Below the pieces are notes generated by a model. The model searched no databases and had not been told where the DNA came from. It was given only the letters and a program-made list of their open reading frames with translations. Shown here piece by piece: positions 43,301-50,827 of a stretch of 50,827 nt of DNA (position 1 is the stretch's first letter; each line of letters opens with the position of its first letter). The DNA lies in NCBI RefSeq assembly GCF_937870815.1, contig NZ_CALMZS010000195.1, positions 1 to 50,827 of the forward strand, given 5' to 3'. The DNA is from an uncultured Brevundimonas sp. (GTDB lineage Bacteria; Pseudomonadota; Alphaproteobacteria; Caulobacterales; Caulobacteraceae). A program made the translations under genes and the position numbers.

Positions 43301-44823
43301 GCAAAGTGGTCAAGACTGCACCCCATGCGGCGGCGCCCCTCAAGGCGCGCCGCTTCGGCCTGTACGCCCAGCACGAGTCGATCGTGCTGATGCGGCGCGA
43401 CTGCCACGTCTGCCGCTCCGAAGGCCTGTCGTCCCGCTCCCAGGTGGTGCTTTCGGCCGCCGGCCGGGAGGTCTACGCCACCCTGTACCAGATGGACGGC
43501 GACGTTCTCGGCCTCGACGAGGCGGCGCTCTCCGAAGAGGCCTGGCGGCAGTTGGCGGTGGCGCCGGGCGATCCCGTCGTCGTGCGACACGCTCCGGCCA
43601 TCGACTCCATGTCCAGCGTTCGCCGCCGGATCTATGGAGCGCGGCTGGATGAGGCCGCGATCCGGGGTGTCGTCCAGGACGTGGCCGCCGGGCGATACAC
43701 GCCGATCCATCTCGCGGCCTTTCTGACCGCGACATCGGTGCTGCCGATGGACGACGCCGAGACGGGGGCGCTGACCCGGGCCATGGTGGACGTCGGCGAC
43801 CGCCTGAGCTGGCCGTCGGATATCGTCATGGACAAACACTGCATCGGCGGACTTCCCGGCAACCGCACGACGCCGATCGTCGTCGCCATCCTCGCCGCCT
43901 GCGGCCTGGTCACGCCCAAGACCTCCTCGCGGGCCATCACCTCGCCGGCCGGCACGGCCGACACCATGGAGACCCTGGCGCCGGTCGATCTCGATCTGCC
44001 CGCCATGCGCCGCGTGGTGGAAGCCGAGAACGGCTGCGTCGTCTGGGGCGGAGCTGTGAAGCTCAGCCCGGTCGACGACATCTTTATCCGCGTGGAGCGG
44101 GTCCTCGACGTCGACACCGAAGGCCAGCTGATCGCCTCGGTCCTGTCCAAGAAGATCGCGGCGGGTTCCACCCATGTGGTGCTGGACATTCCCGTCGGCG
44201 CCACCGCCAAGGTGCGGACGAGAGAGGCGGCCGCGAAGTTGGCGCAACGGCTCGTCGAGATCGCGGCCCGGTTCGACCTGAAGGCCCTCTGCGTTCAGAC
44301 CGACGGGGAGCAGCCGGTCGGCGTCGGCATCGGCCCGGCGCTGGAAGCGCTTGATGTCCTGGCGGTGCTGCAGAACCGACCCGAAGCGCCGCAGGACCTG
44401 CGCCAGCGCGCCTGCCTGCTGGCGGGCGCCGCGCTCGAACTCGCCGGCGTGGCGAAAGCGGGTCTGGGCGCCGAAGCGGCCGAGGCTGTTCTCGCTGATG
44501 GTCGCGCCTGGGCGCGATTTGAGCGGATCTGCGAGGCGCAAGGGGGCATGCGCACACCGCCGGTCGCGGCCCAGCGGGCGCCCATCCAGGCGACCCGATC
44601 CGGCCGCGTCATCCTCATCAACAACCGCCAGGTCGCTACGCTGGCCAAGCTGGCTGGCGCGCCTGAACGCAAGGCCGCCGGCGTCCAGATGCAGGTGCGC
44701 CTGGGCACGGAAGTCTCAGCGGGCCAGCCATTGTTGACGGTGCACGCCGAGACGGCGGGCGAACTCGCCTATGCGCTCGACTATGCGGCGTCGCATGGCG
44801 ATATGATCGATATCGAGGCCTGA
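43297..44823 (+). CDS. AMP/thymidine phosphorylase family protein (archaeal-type NMP phosphorylase)
   Basis: A 508-aa phosphorylase whose extra N-terminal domain (about residues 1-85, with CHVCRSEGLSSRSQVVLSAAGREVYATL) matches archaeal AMP phosphorylase rather than bacterial DeoA (about 440 aa). The core has DKHCIGGLPGNRTTPIVVAILAACG, KTSSRAITSPAGTADTMETL (phosphate/nucleoside site), NGCVVWGGAVKLSPVDDIFIRVER, and the C-terminal lid RSGRVILINNRQVATLAKLAGAP. Family reaction: NMP + phosphate = base + ribose-1,5-bisphosphate. A 136-base broken copy of its 3' end exists at 11195-11330. It ends 43 bases inside the convergent sigma gene. Confidence 0.88.
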   Translation: MSKVVKTAPHAAAPLKARRFGLYAQHESIVLMRRDCHVCRSEGLSSRSQVVLSAAGREVYATLYQMDGDVLGLDEAALSEEAWRQLAVAPGDPVVVRHAPAIDSMSSVRRRIYGARLDEAAIRGVVQDVAAGRYTPIHLAAFLTATSVLPMDDAETGALTRAMVDVGDRLSWPSDIVMDKHCIGGLPGNRTTPIVVAILAACGLVTPKTSSRAITSPAGTADTMETLAPVDLDLPAMRRVVEAENGCVVWGGAVKLSPVDDIFIRVERVLDVDTEGQLIASVLSKKIAAGSTHVVLDIPVGATAKVRTREAAAKLAQRLVEIAARFDLKALCVQTDGEQPVGVGIGPALEALDVLAVLQNRPEAPQDLRQRACLLAGAALELAGVAKAGLGAEAAEAVLADGRAWARFERICEAQGGMRTPPVAAQRAPIQATRSGRVILINNRQVATLAKLAGAPERKAAGVQMQVRLGTEVSAGQPLLTVHAETAGELAYALDYAASHGDMIDIEA

Positions 44824-45467
44824 CCCGCCGTATCGACGGCTTGCCTCCACCGCGCCGCGAGGGCGCAGGGCTCCGGGCAGGCGCTGCAACGCGCCTGCAT
44901 GCGTTCACGCAGCGCCGCCCGGGCGCGGTGGACCCGAACACCGATGTTGTTGGTGGTCAGCTGCATCTCGACGGCGATCACCTTCAGCGGCGTCTCCTGG
45001 AGCTCGGCGCGCCGCAGGAGCTGGGCGGTCTCCGGCCCCAGGTCGTCCAGTGCTCCCGCCAGGCATTGCAAAGCCCGGTCCAGACCCTCGGACGCGTCAT
45101 CCCCGGCGGAACGAGGGAGCTCGGAGCGTATGGCCTCGTTCAGTCGGGTGCGGCTCGCATTGCGCCTGTAGCGGTCGAACAGGGCGTTGCGCAGCGCGAT
45201 GCCAAGCCATGCGTCAATCTTGCCGGGGTTGGTCAGGCGTCTTGCACCCTGGGTGGCCTTCAGGGCGAACTCCTGCAGAACGTCCTCGGCGTCTTCCTGG
45301 GACCGGAGGCGTCGCCTGAGGAAACGCAAATGGCCGGCCCGGCCCGTCCGCAGCTGGAGTTCCACGAGCTGTTGGATGTCCTCGGGTCGGGCCGACGCCG
45401 GAACAAGGCCAAGCGGAGCGCGCGCCGTCCCGGGCGGGGTCGATATGGAGGCGTAATTCAGGCGCAT
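44781..45467 (-). CDS. ECF sigma factor with C-terminal Cys cluster (copy 2)
   Basis: A 228-aa paralogue of the sigma factor at 11276-11986. Region 2 (LRFLRRRLRSQEDAEDVLQEFALKAT, WLGIALRNALFDRYRRNASRT) and region 4 (DLGPETAQLLRRAELQETPLKVIAVEMQLTTNNIGVRVHRARAALRERM) are complete. The C-terminal tail keeps CSACPEPCALAARW and ISPCDAA. Cys spacing is identical to copy 1, so the tail is under selection, likely for metal binding as in CorE. The start at 45467 is the first sensible one; the longer frame to 45539 runs through an FNR-type box. No anti-sigma gene is adjacent. Confidence 0.85.
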   Translation of the reverse strand: MRLNYASISTPPGTARAPLGLVPASARPEDIQQLVELQLRTGRAGHLRFLRRRLRSQEDAEDVLQEFALKATQGARRLTNPGKIDAWLGIALRNALFDRYRRNASRTRLNEAIRSELPRSAGDDASEGLDRALQCLAGALDDLGPETAQLLRRAELQETPLKVIAVEMQLTTNNIGVRVHRARAALRERMQARCSACPEPCALAARWRQAVDTAGQASISIISPCDAA

Positions 45468-45525
45468 CTGACAAATCCCGTCCTTCAACTTGAAAGCAGG
45501 ATCGGTTCGGAAATGTCGGCCGGGA

Positions 45526-45539
45526 TTGCGATAGATCAA
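45526..45539. promoter_or_regulatory. FNR/FixK-type box upstream of ECF sigma copy 2
   Basis: TTGCG-ATAG-ATCAA, the same half-sites as at 12041-12054 and a similar distance (about 65 bases) from the sigma start. It is a one-sided match to TTGAT-N4-ATCAA. Confidence 0.52.
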
Positions 45540-45574
45540 ACGGTCAGATCAAGAATATTTGCAGCCGATATTCC

Positions 45575-45599
45575 GAGGGATTGTCCTTTGCGGCGCGTA
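45575..45599 (+). promoter_or_regulatory. Predicted ECF promoter facing away from sigma copy 2
   Basis: GAGGG (45575-45579), 15 bases, GCGTA (45595-45599) followed by TTGGC. It points into about 145 bases without a supported gene and then the 3' end of the convergent methyltransferase, exactly as its counterpart at 12091 does beside sigma copy 1. Confidence 0.62.
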
Positions 45600-45746
45600 T
45601 TGGCTCTGTGAGCGAGGCAGGGCCGTCCGGCGAAAGCTGAAACGAATCCTGCGGTCGTGTGGGGAGCGCCCTTCGGATGCCGCCGGCGCCAACCGCCGAC
45701 CTGTAATGGGCGTAGGGAGCTTTGAGATCGGGACCCGAACGGAATA

Positions 45747-46406
45747 TCAGAGGCGGGAAGGCGCCGGGGCCGCCCGGGAGCGCAGCCGCGGAATGAAGGC
45801 CGGCGTGGCCCGCCTGTAGGTTGCGTACTCCGGGCCGAAGCGGGCTTCGGTCTCGCGTTCCTCGCTCCTTGCCAGCCGCCAGTACATGAAGACCAGGACT
45901 GGGAACATGGCCAGGGTGAGAACCGTCGGCCACTGCAACAGGAAGCCGAACATCACCAGGACGAAGCCGACGTATTGCGGATGGCGGATGGACCGATAGG
46001 GTCCGCTGGCGGCCAATGCGCCTTCCTGCTGAGCGCGATAGAGCACCGGCCAGGCCGCGGAGATGAGCCAGAAGCCGCCGCCGATGAAGGCGAAGCTGAG
46101 GATGTGGAAGGGTCCGAAATGGGGGTTCGCCCTCCAGCCGAACATCGTCTCCAGGAGGTGGCCGGCGTCGTGCGACCACCAATCGACGCCGGGGAAGCGC
46201 GTTTGCAGCCAGCCGGACAGGAAATAGAGGGTGAGCGGAAAGCCGTACATCTCGGTGAAGAGCGCCACCAGGAAGGCGCTGAAGGCGCCGAACGAGCGCC
46301 AGTCCCGGCCCGTCCTCGGCTTGAAGAAGGTGAAGGCGAAAAAGATGAAGAGGACCGAGTTCAGGATGACCAGGGACCAGAGGCCGTAGGCTTGCGGTTC
46401 GGGCAT
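45747..46406 (-). CDS. Isoprenylcysteine-carboxyl-methyltransferase-like membrane protein
   Basis: A 219-aa integral membrane protein of the ICMT/PEMT superfamily. Early spans (LWSLVILNSVLFIFFAFTFF, FSAFLVALFTEMYGFPLTLYFL) precede the hallmark block GPYRSIRHPQYVGFVLVMFGFLLQWP… ARSEERETEARFGPEYATYRRATPAFIPRL, the AdoMet site of the family. It probably methylates a lipid or an isoprenoid-linked group; the substrate is unknown. A broken copy is at 14755-15087. The ATG at 46406 is followed 11 bases downstream on the same strand by nothing else; the DUF2933 gene lies 11 bases upstream, so the two are an operon. Confidence 0.83.
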   Translation of the reverse strand: MPEPQAYGLWSLVILNSVLFIFFAFTFFKPRTGRDWRSFGAFSAFLVALFTEMYGFPLTLYFLSGWLQTRFPGVDWWSHDAGHLLETMFGWRANPHFGPFHILSFAFIGGGFWLISAAWPVLYRAQQEGALAASGPYRSIRHPQYVGFVLVMFGFLLQWPTVLTLAMFPVLVFMYWRLARSEERETEARFGPEYATYRRATPAFIPRLRSRAAPAPSRL

Positions 46407-46417
46407 GGGAACCTCGC

Positions 46418-46657
46418 TCAGGATTGGTGCGGACGGGAGGAATCGGCGGCCGAAGGGCCCGGCGGTCCCTGACGATGCCCGCGCCCATGACCGCCGTGCA
46501 TGGTCATGTGCAGCAGCGGGCAGAGCAGGATCAGGAGGAACGGCAGCCAGCCGAGGAGATGAACACGATGCTCCCCGATGAGCAGATAGGCCAACCCTGC
46601 GCCGAAGGCTGCGAAGGTGAGGAGATTCAGGATGCGTCCTGGTCGGTTCGAAGCCAT
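46418..46657 (-). CDS. DUF2933-like small membrane protein
   Basis: A 79-aa protein with two spans (LLTFAAFGAGLAYLLIG and LLGWLPFLLILLCPLLHMTM) and a His/Gly-rich cytoplasmic or periplasmic tail (HMTMHGGHGRGHR). The size, the ending LLCPLLHMTMHGGHG and the neighbouring methyltransferase match the DUF2933 (HMG-type) proteins often found in copper loci. AAAGGA lies before the ATG. A His-rich metal contact is likely. Confidence 0.82.
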   Translation of the reverse strand: MASNRPGRILNLLTFAAFGAGLAYLLIGEHRVHLLGWLPFLLILLCPLLHMTMHGGHGRGHRQGPPGPSAADSSRPHQS

Positions 46658-46854
46658 GGGGCTGAATCCTTTCGGGAGAGACTGAACATCGCTGCCTGTC
46701 AGACGCCGCCGGCGGCAAAGTATTACGCCGCGCCCGGATCGAGGGTGAGGGCGGCGAGGCGGCCGGCGCGGTCGAGTCTGTAACGGGCGAGGATTGGCTG
46801 CGTCAGGACGTGAACAGCACGCCCGGCGTGCGCCAGCCCGAGGTCAACGCCAGG

Positions 46855-48024
46855 ATGCCGCCTGTCCTCGCCCTCAACGTCGGCTCCTCCACGGTCAAGT
46901 TCGGCGTGTTCGAAGCCGCCCGGGGACACCTTGCACCGGTGTTGCGGGGCCGGATCGAATCTAACGGCGCGGGTCGACGGCTCGTGAGCCAGGACGCCGC
47001 CGGCGGCGTCCTGTCCGAAACGCCCTGGGTCGCCGGGGGCGACGACGCGACGTCAGATCTGTTGCGTTGGGTGGAGGCGCGACTGGCCGGGCCCGTGGCC
47101 GCGGTCGGACATCGCGTGGTCCACGGCGGCCCCGACTTCAGCCAGGCGGTCGCCGCCTCCGAACCGGTTCTCGAGAGCCTTGAGGCCCTTGCCCCGCTTG
47201 CGCCCCTGCACCAGCAGCAAGGACTTGCGGGGGTCCGGGCGCTCCGCAAGGCGTGTCCCGATCTGCCTCAGGTCCTGACGTTCGATACCGCCTTCCATGG
47301 CGGTCACGAACCGGTGGCGGATCGGCTGGGTCTGCCCCGGCTCTGGGAAGCCAGAGGGCTTCGCCGCTACGGCTTCCACGGCCTGTCCTACGAATCCGTG
47401 GCCGGACAGCTCGCGGTGCTCGATCCGTCGATGGCTGAGGGACGCGTGGTTGCGGCCCATCTGGGTTCGGGCGCGAGCCTTTGCGCGCTGAGGAACGGCC
47501 GGAGCATCGACACCACCATGGGCGCCACGCCGCTCGACGGCCTGGTCATGGGCACGCGCTGTGGGAGCCTGGACCCTGGGGTGGTGCTCTATCTGCAGCA
47601 AGCCGGGGGCCTCGACGCCGCCGGATTGGTCGATCTGCTCTATCGGCGCTCCGGCCTGCTGGGCGTCTCGGGTCTCAGTGGCGACATGCGGGTTTTGCTG
47701 GAAAGCGACAGCCCGGCCGCGCGGGAGGCGGTCGATCTGTTCGTCTATCGGGCGGCGCGCGAGGTCGCGGCCCTGGCGGGGAGCCTGGAGGGTCTCGACG
47801 GTCTGGTCTTCACCGCGGGCATCGGCGAGAATTCGCCGCGGATCCGCGCGGAGACCTGCGCACGGCTCGCCTGGTTGGGGGTCGAACTCGACCCGGCCGC
47901 CAATCGTCGCGGTTCTGGACGCCTGAGCCCGGTCGGCGCTCCCGTCACCGTCCGGATGATCCGCACAGATGAAGAACGCGTGATCGCCCGCCACACGTCG
48001 CGGCTGCTCGGCCTTGACCGGTGA
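46855..48024 (+). CDS. ackA: Acetate kinase
   Basis: A 389-aa ASKHA kinase. Conserved parts are LALNVGSSTVKFGVFE at the N-terminus, VGHRVVHGGPDF, TFDTAFHG, LRRYGFHGLSYE, AHLGSGASLCALRNGRSIDTTMGATPLDGLVMGTRCGSLDPGVV, GLSGDMR and VFTAGIGENSPRIRAE. Acetyl phosphate + ADP gives acetate + ATP; with the phosphoketolase at 39564 it completes an ATP-yielding route. It is slightly shorter than Escherichia coli AckA and of a divergent branch. ATG at 46855 gives the usual N-terminus; an in-frame GTG at 46810 would add 15 residues. Confidence 0.92.
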   Translation: MPPVLALNVGSSTVKFGVFEAARGHLAPVLRGRIESNGAGRRLVSQDAAGGVLSETPWVAGGDDATSDLLRWVEARLAGPVAAVGHRVVHGGPDFSQAVAASEPVLESLEALAPLAPLHQQQGLAGVRALRKACPDLPQVLTFDTAFHGGHEPVADRLGLPRLWEARGLRRYGFHGLSYESVAGQLAVLDPSMAEGRVVAAHLGSGASLCALRNGRSIDTTMGATPLDGLVMGTRCGSLDPGVVLYLQQAGGLDAAGLVDLLYRRSGLLGVSGLSGDMRVLLESDSPAAREAVDLFVYRAAREVAALAGSLEGLDGLVFTAGIGENSPRIRAETCARLAWLGVELDPAANRRGSGRLSPVGAPVTVRMIRTDEERVIARHTSRLLGLDR

Positions 48025-48073
48025 CCCGGCGCGGTTCACGCCGGTTCGCCACCACAAGGAGGCCCGTTCATTG

Positions 48074-49432
48074 ATGTCCGACCTGTCGCCCTCGGCCGGC
48101 TCCGTACGCGCAGACCAGCTGAACGGCGGCTGCTTCTGCGTGGGGGTGGATCAGACGGCCCTCGCGGCCGCGCTTGATCGTGAGACGGGGATCCCCGGAT
48201 TTGCCGCGGACCTGGCGGAAACCCACCCCTGGCTGTTCGCGCGGTCCCCCGTCTTCCTGCCCGCGGAGACGCTCGACCGGATGATGGCCGTGGTCGCGGC
48301 CGCGGAAACGGCTGTAATGCTACCCGGCTATCGCGAAGCGGCGGCTGCATGGACGCCCCCGCTCGCACGTCGGGATCCCGGTCCCCGTGGCGTCTTCATG
48401 GGGTATGACTTCCACGTCACGCCGTCCGGCCCCAAGCTCATCGAGATCAACACCAACGCCGGAGGCGCCTTCCTGAACGCGGTTCTCGCCCGCTCGCAGC
48501 AGATCTGTTGCGCCGGCGTCGTCGCCGGTGTCGAAACGCCCGGACCCGCTGCGTTCCAGCAGCAGGTCGGCGAGATGTTCCGTAAAGAGTGGCGACTGCA
48601 AAACGGGAAAGGGACGCCCGCAACGGTGGCCATCCTCGATGATGATCCGCAGGCGCAGCCGCTTTACCCGGAGTTCAGGCTCGCCCAGGCCCAGCTTCGG
48701 GCGGCCGGCCTTGAAGCCCTTGTCGCGGACCCTCGCGATCTGACGATCGTAGGTGATGCGCTGATGCTCGGCGGCGTCCGGGTGGACATCGTCTACAATC
48801 GCCTCGTCGATTTTCTGCTGGAGCAGCCGACCCACGGGGTCCTGAGGCAGGCCTATGAGCGAGGCCTGGTGGTGGTCACGCCCAACCCCCACATCTATAG
48901 CCGCCTCGCGGACAAGCAGAACCTCACCCTGCTGTCCGACCCCGACAGCCTGCGCAGCTGGGGACTGGCGGCGGAGCCGGCCGCGGTTCTTGCGGCGGCC
49001 GTTCCCCGCACCATCCTCGTACGGCCGGAAAACGCCGCCGAGCTTTGGGCGGACCGGCGCAACTGGTTCTTCAAGCCGGCCCGGGGCCACGCCAGCAAGG
49101 CGGCCTACCGCGGCGACAAACTCACCCGGCGGGTCTGGGAAGAGATCAAGAACGCCACCTACGTCGCCCAGACCTATGCCGCTCCGGGGGAACGACGCAT
49201 CCCGCCCGCCGCCGAGCCGGTCAGTCTGAAGGTCGATGTGCGCCTCTACACCTACGGGGGGAGGATGCTGCTCGCGGCCGCCCGGCTCTACCAGGGGCAG
49301 ACCACCAACATGCGCACGCCGGGCGGTGGTTTCGCGCCGGTCCTCGTTCTGCCGGCAGCCGTGGCCAACATTGATGAGTGCCCCGGCGCCGTCAAACCGT
49401 CACCCGGCGCGGCCTGTCACGACCGTTCATAG
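48074..49432 (+). CDS. ATP-grasp-like protein of unknown function
   Basis: A 452-aa protein. ATP-grasp-type signals are present: a metal/ATP site LIEINTNAGGAFLN (about residue 125), DIVYNRLVDFLL, VVTPNPHIYSRLADKQNL, the Lys/Gly loop WFFKPARGHASKAAYRG (about 345) and the C-terminal VSLKVDVRLYTYGGRMLLAAARLYQGQTTNMRTPGGGFAPV. The arrangement resembles glutathionylspermidine-synthase or other circularly ordered ATP-grasp ligases, but I cannot name a substrate. AAGGAGG is 11 bases before the ATG. It follows acetate kinase by 50 bases and may use a metabolite of that pathway. Its last 16 bases overlap the convergent lipoprotein gene. Confidence 0.6.
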   Translation: MSDLSPSAGSVRADQLNGGCFCVGVDQTALAAALDRETGIPGFAADLAETHPWLFARSPVFLPAETLDRMMAVVAAAETAVMLPGYREAAAAWTPPLARRDPGPRGVFMGYDFHVTPSGPKLIEINTNAGGAFLNAVLARSQQICCAGVVAGVETPGPAAFQQQVGEMFRKEWRLQNGKGTPATVAILDDDPQAQPLYPEFRLAQAQLRAAGLEALVADPRDLTIVGDALMLGGVRVDIVYNRLVDFLLEQPTHGVLRQAYERGLVVVTPNPHIYSRLADKQNLTLLSDPDSLRSWGLAAEPAAVLAAAVPRTILVRPENAAELWADRRNWFFKPARGHASKAAYRGDKLTRRVWEEIKNATYVAQTYAAPGERRIPPAAEPVSLKVDVRLYTYGGRMLLAAARLYQGQTTNMRTPGGGFAPVLVLPAAVANIDECPGAVKPSPGAACHDRS

Positions 49433-49941
49433 GCGAAGACGGCCCTGACCGGATCATCACGCCGACCAGGGCGCGCCACGTGAAAGGTCAGCAGGTAGCG
49501 CCCGGGTCGCCGAAGCGAGACATAGCCGCCGTAGGTGGCGAAACCGTCCAGGGGCATGAGTTCCAGCGGCCCGGCTCCGGGCCCGGGGTTATGTGGCCCG
49601 CTGATGCTCAGGGACACCTCGGCGTCATCGATGCGCCGGTTTGTTGCGGCGTCGAACACAGCGAGCGTGACGTGATCGGTCCCCGAAGGCGGCCCCTCGT
49701 GCATCCGGGCCTCGGGGTGGGACCGGGGGTGGGCGGCCACGGTGGCGCTATCGACCACGCCGTACTCAAGTCGCAGCCCGTCAACGGTCTGGGATTGACC
49801 GTCAAAGGTCTGCGACTGGCCGTCCACGGTCTGCGAGGGGTCATGGGAGGGCTCGGCCTGGCAGGACGCCAGCGACAGCGCCCCAAAGACGCCCAGCAGG
49901 AACGGGCGCGCCCTGTGGCGCAAGGAATGGACGACAGACAT
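49417..49941 (-). CDS. Lipoprotein with a YtkA-like beta domain
   Basis: A 174-aa lipoprotein (lipobox LASC). Three 7-residue repeats (SQTVDGQ, SQTFDGQ, SQTVDG) follow the anchor. The C-terminal domain (TDHVTLAVFDAATNRRIDDAEVSLSISGP… LDGFATYGGYVSLRRPGRYLLTFHVARPGR) resembles YtkA/FixH-like immunoglobulin-type folds that sit in copper-related periplasmic proteins. AAAAGG lies before the ATG at 49941. Function unknown; a copper-linked role is possible from the surrounding genes. Confidence 0.65.
   Translation of the reverse strand: MSVVHSLRHRARPFLLGVFGALSLASCQAEPSHDPSQTVDGQSQTFDGQSQTVDGLRLEYGVVDSATVAAHPRSHPEARMHEGPPSGTDHVTLAVFDAATNRRIDDAEVSLSISGPHNPGPGAGPLELMPLDGFATYGGYVSLRRPGRYLLTFHVARPGRRDDPVRAVFAYERS
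49784..49840 (-). repeat. Tandem 21-base units in the lipoprotein gene
   Basis: Two full units (49784-49804, 49805-49825) and a partial third, encoding the heptads SQT(V/F)DGQ. They are the likely linker between the lipid anchor and the folded domain. Confidence 0.75.
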
Positions 49942-50191
49942 CTTCCGGCCTTTTCGCGGTGATCTGAACTGAACGCTCATCGATGACTGACGCGCGCCCG
50001 CGCCCCGACATTACAAGGCTTCCGTCCCGCGCGGCCGGACGACCGCTTCGAACCCGCCTCTCCGGTGCAGGATGAGCCGGATTGCGGCTTCTGCCGGCGA
50101 AATGGATCGCCGCCAGGTCCACCACCCGCCGATCATCGAGCCGGACCGCGTGCTGCAGCACGTTTGTTTCACTGAGGCGGATCAATGGGCG

Positions 50192-50485
50192 TTATTCGCC
50201 GAGCACCCGTCCCGCCAGATTGTAGCAGTGGGCTATCAGCACGCCGAAAATTCCGCCCACGATGAAGGCGCACAGGCTGCCGATCCCCAGCGCCGCGACA
50301 GAACCCCCGGATTGGTCTGTCAGTTGCGTTGTGAACAGGCCGATGAAGGCGTCGGCTCCGGGCAGGCCCAGGGCGGCCCATATCCACCCCAGAACAAAGA
50401 GCCATAGCGTCGCGAATGCGCCCGTGCTCGCGACGCGAAGGACACGCAGGCGGGTGCGTCCCGGCAGGACTTTGGCTTCAGTCAT
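50192..50485 (-). CDS. Small membrane protein, DUF5676-like
   Basis: A 97-aa protein with two spans (ATLWLFVLGWIWAALGL; LGIGSLCAFIVGGIFGVLIAHCYNLAG). The second, with a final (C/L)YN, is the pattern of DUF5676 proteins. The start at 50485 has a strong AAGGAGG. It is separated by about 260 bases from another minus-strand membrane-protein gene that ends at 50748, with no gene recognised between. Confidence 0.65.
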   Translation of the reverse strand: MTEAKVLPGRTRLRVLRVASTGAFATLWLFVLGWIWAALGLPGADAFIGLFTTQLTDQSGGSVAALGIGSLCAFIVGGIFGVLIAHCYNLAGRVLGE

Positions 50486-50747
50486 GGCGATCCTCCTTGA
50501 GGCTGGTCGGGTCGGCGACAATCGTCGGCCCGTGCTGGCCATGACGCGCGGCGAGCCTGGAGTTTACGGGGCCGCCACCCGGCATCGACGAGGGTGAGGG
50601 TGAACGGTCGTGACACGGGCGCCATGACGACGCCAGTCAGTGGTTTTCCACTCGTGCTTCTCTTATCGGGTCTGCAACGGGCCCGTGACCCGCGCGGTAA
50701 GCGTCCCCCGATCCTGGGAGTCCCGAAAGCCCCATGGCCCTCCGTAT

Positions 50748-50827
50748 CTAACCCCGACCCCAGCGCCGGTTCAGCCAGTTGTAGACGGGGCAAAAAACCA
50801 ATCCGGCGTAGGCCCCGTAGAGAAAGC
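50748..50827 (-). CDS. C-terminal end of a small membrane protein (partial)
   Basis: The last 25 codons of a minus-strand gene running off the window: FLYGAYAGLVFCPVYNWLNRRW then a TAG stop. The Gly-rich end of a span followed by VYNWL resembles the DUF5676-like protein at 50192, so it may be a second member of that group. Confidence 0.5.
   Translation of the reverse strand, partial: FLYGAYAGLVFCPVYNWLNRRWGRG

Noticed and set aside
50173..50186. CTGAG-GCGG-ATCAA, FNR-like
   Set aside because: First half mismatched and the nearest downstream start on either strand is far away.

Overview
The window is GC-rich DNA dense in metal-resistance and fermentative genes. Base composition, frequent GTG starts, TGATG/GTGA start-stop overlaps and protein similarity suggest an alphaproteobacterium, plausibly of the Caulobacteraceae (inference; there is no rRNA or other phylogenetic marker here). 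It reads as an accessory island rather than core chromosome: it carries decayed gene copies, one IS110-family transposase and many lineage-patchy families.

Layout. 1-9.5 kb is a periplasmic copper module: the end of a DUF305 gene, copA (multicopper oxidase) and copB, a HAD hydrolase, copC with a Met/His-tailed lipoprotein, a CnrY/CnrX/CnrH-like anti-sigma/sensor/ECF-sigma operon, and a run of small periplasmic or membrane proteins (DUF2231, NTF2-like, DUF411, PepSY). 9.5-15.1 kb holds a helix-hairpin-helix nuclease-like gene, remnants of copD and of an NMP/thymidine phosphorylase, an ECF sigma gene with a C-terminal Cys cluster, a P1B ATPase with an unusual CPD motif, and a broken methyltransferase gene. 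15.6-22.6 kb is a YbhGFSR-like export system followed by a D-2-hydroxyacid dehydrogenase and a PRPP-synthetase homologue. 22.8-29.5 kb is a cusCBAF copper/silver efflux operon. 29.8-38 kb carries cytochrome c, a GH65 phosphorylase with beta-phosphoglucomutase, an archaeal-type (type II) GAPDH, a metal-domain protein with an MFS exporter, DUF305, and a PNPOx-like protein. 38.2-39.2 kb is the IS110 transposase. 39.6-49.9 kb has a tightly overlapped phosphoketolase / beta-CASP nuclease / AMP-phosphorylase operon, a second Cys-tailed ECF sigma gene, a methyltransferase, acetate kinase and an ATP-grasp-like gene.

Two regulatory signals tie the island together. First, six sites share GAGGG-N15-GCGTA with exactly the same spacing. 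They lie before copA, before the lipoprotein-copC operon, back to back between cnrYXH and the DUF2231 gene, and divergently beside both Cys-tailed ECF sigma genes. I read them as one ECF-sigma promoter. Second, FNR/FixK-type palindromes (TTG-N8-CAA) precede the cytochrome c gene, the divergent GH65-PGM/GAPDH genes and both Cys-tailed ECF sigma genes, which suggests oxygen control.

Working picture (inference): a copper and oxygen-limitation island. Copper proteins are turned on by ECF sigma factors. Under low oxygen, RNA or nucleotides and storage sugars are phosphorolysed and fed through phosphoketolase and acetate kinase, with lactate formation, for ATP without respiration. The 11-15 kb segment is a partly decayed relative of the 43-46 kb segment.
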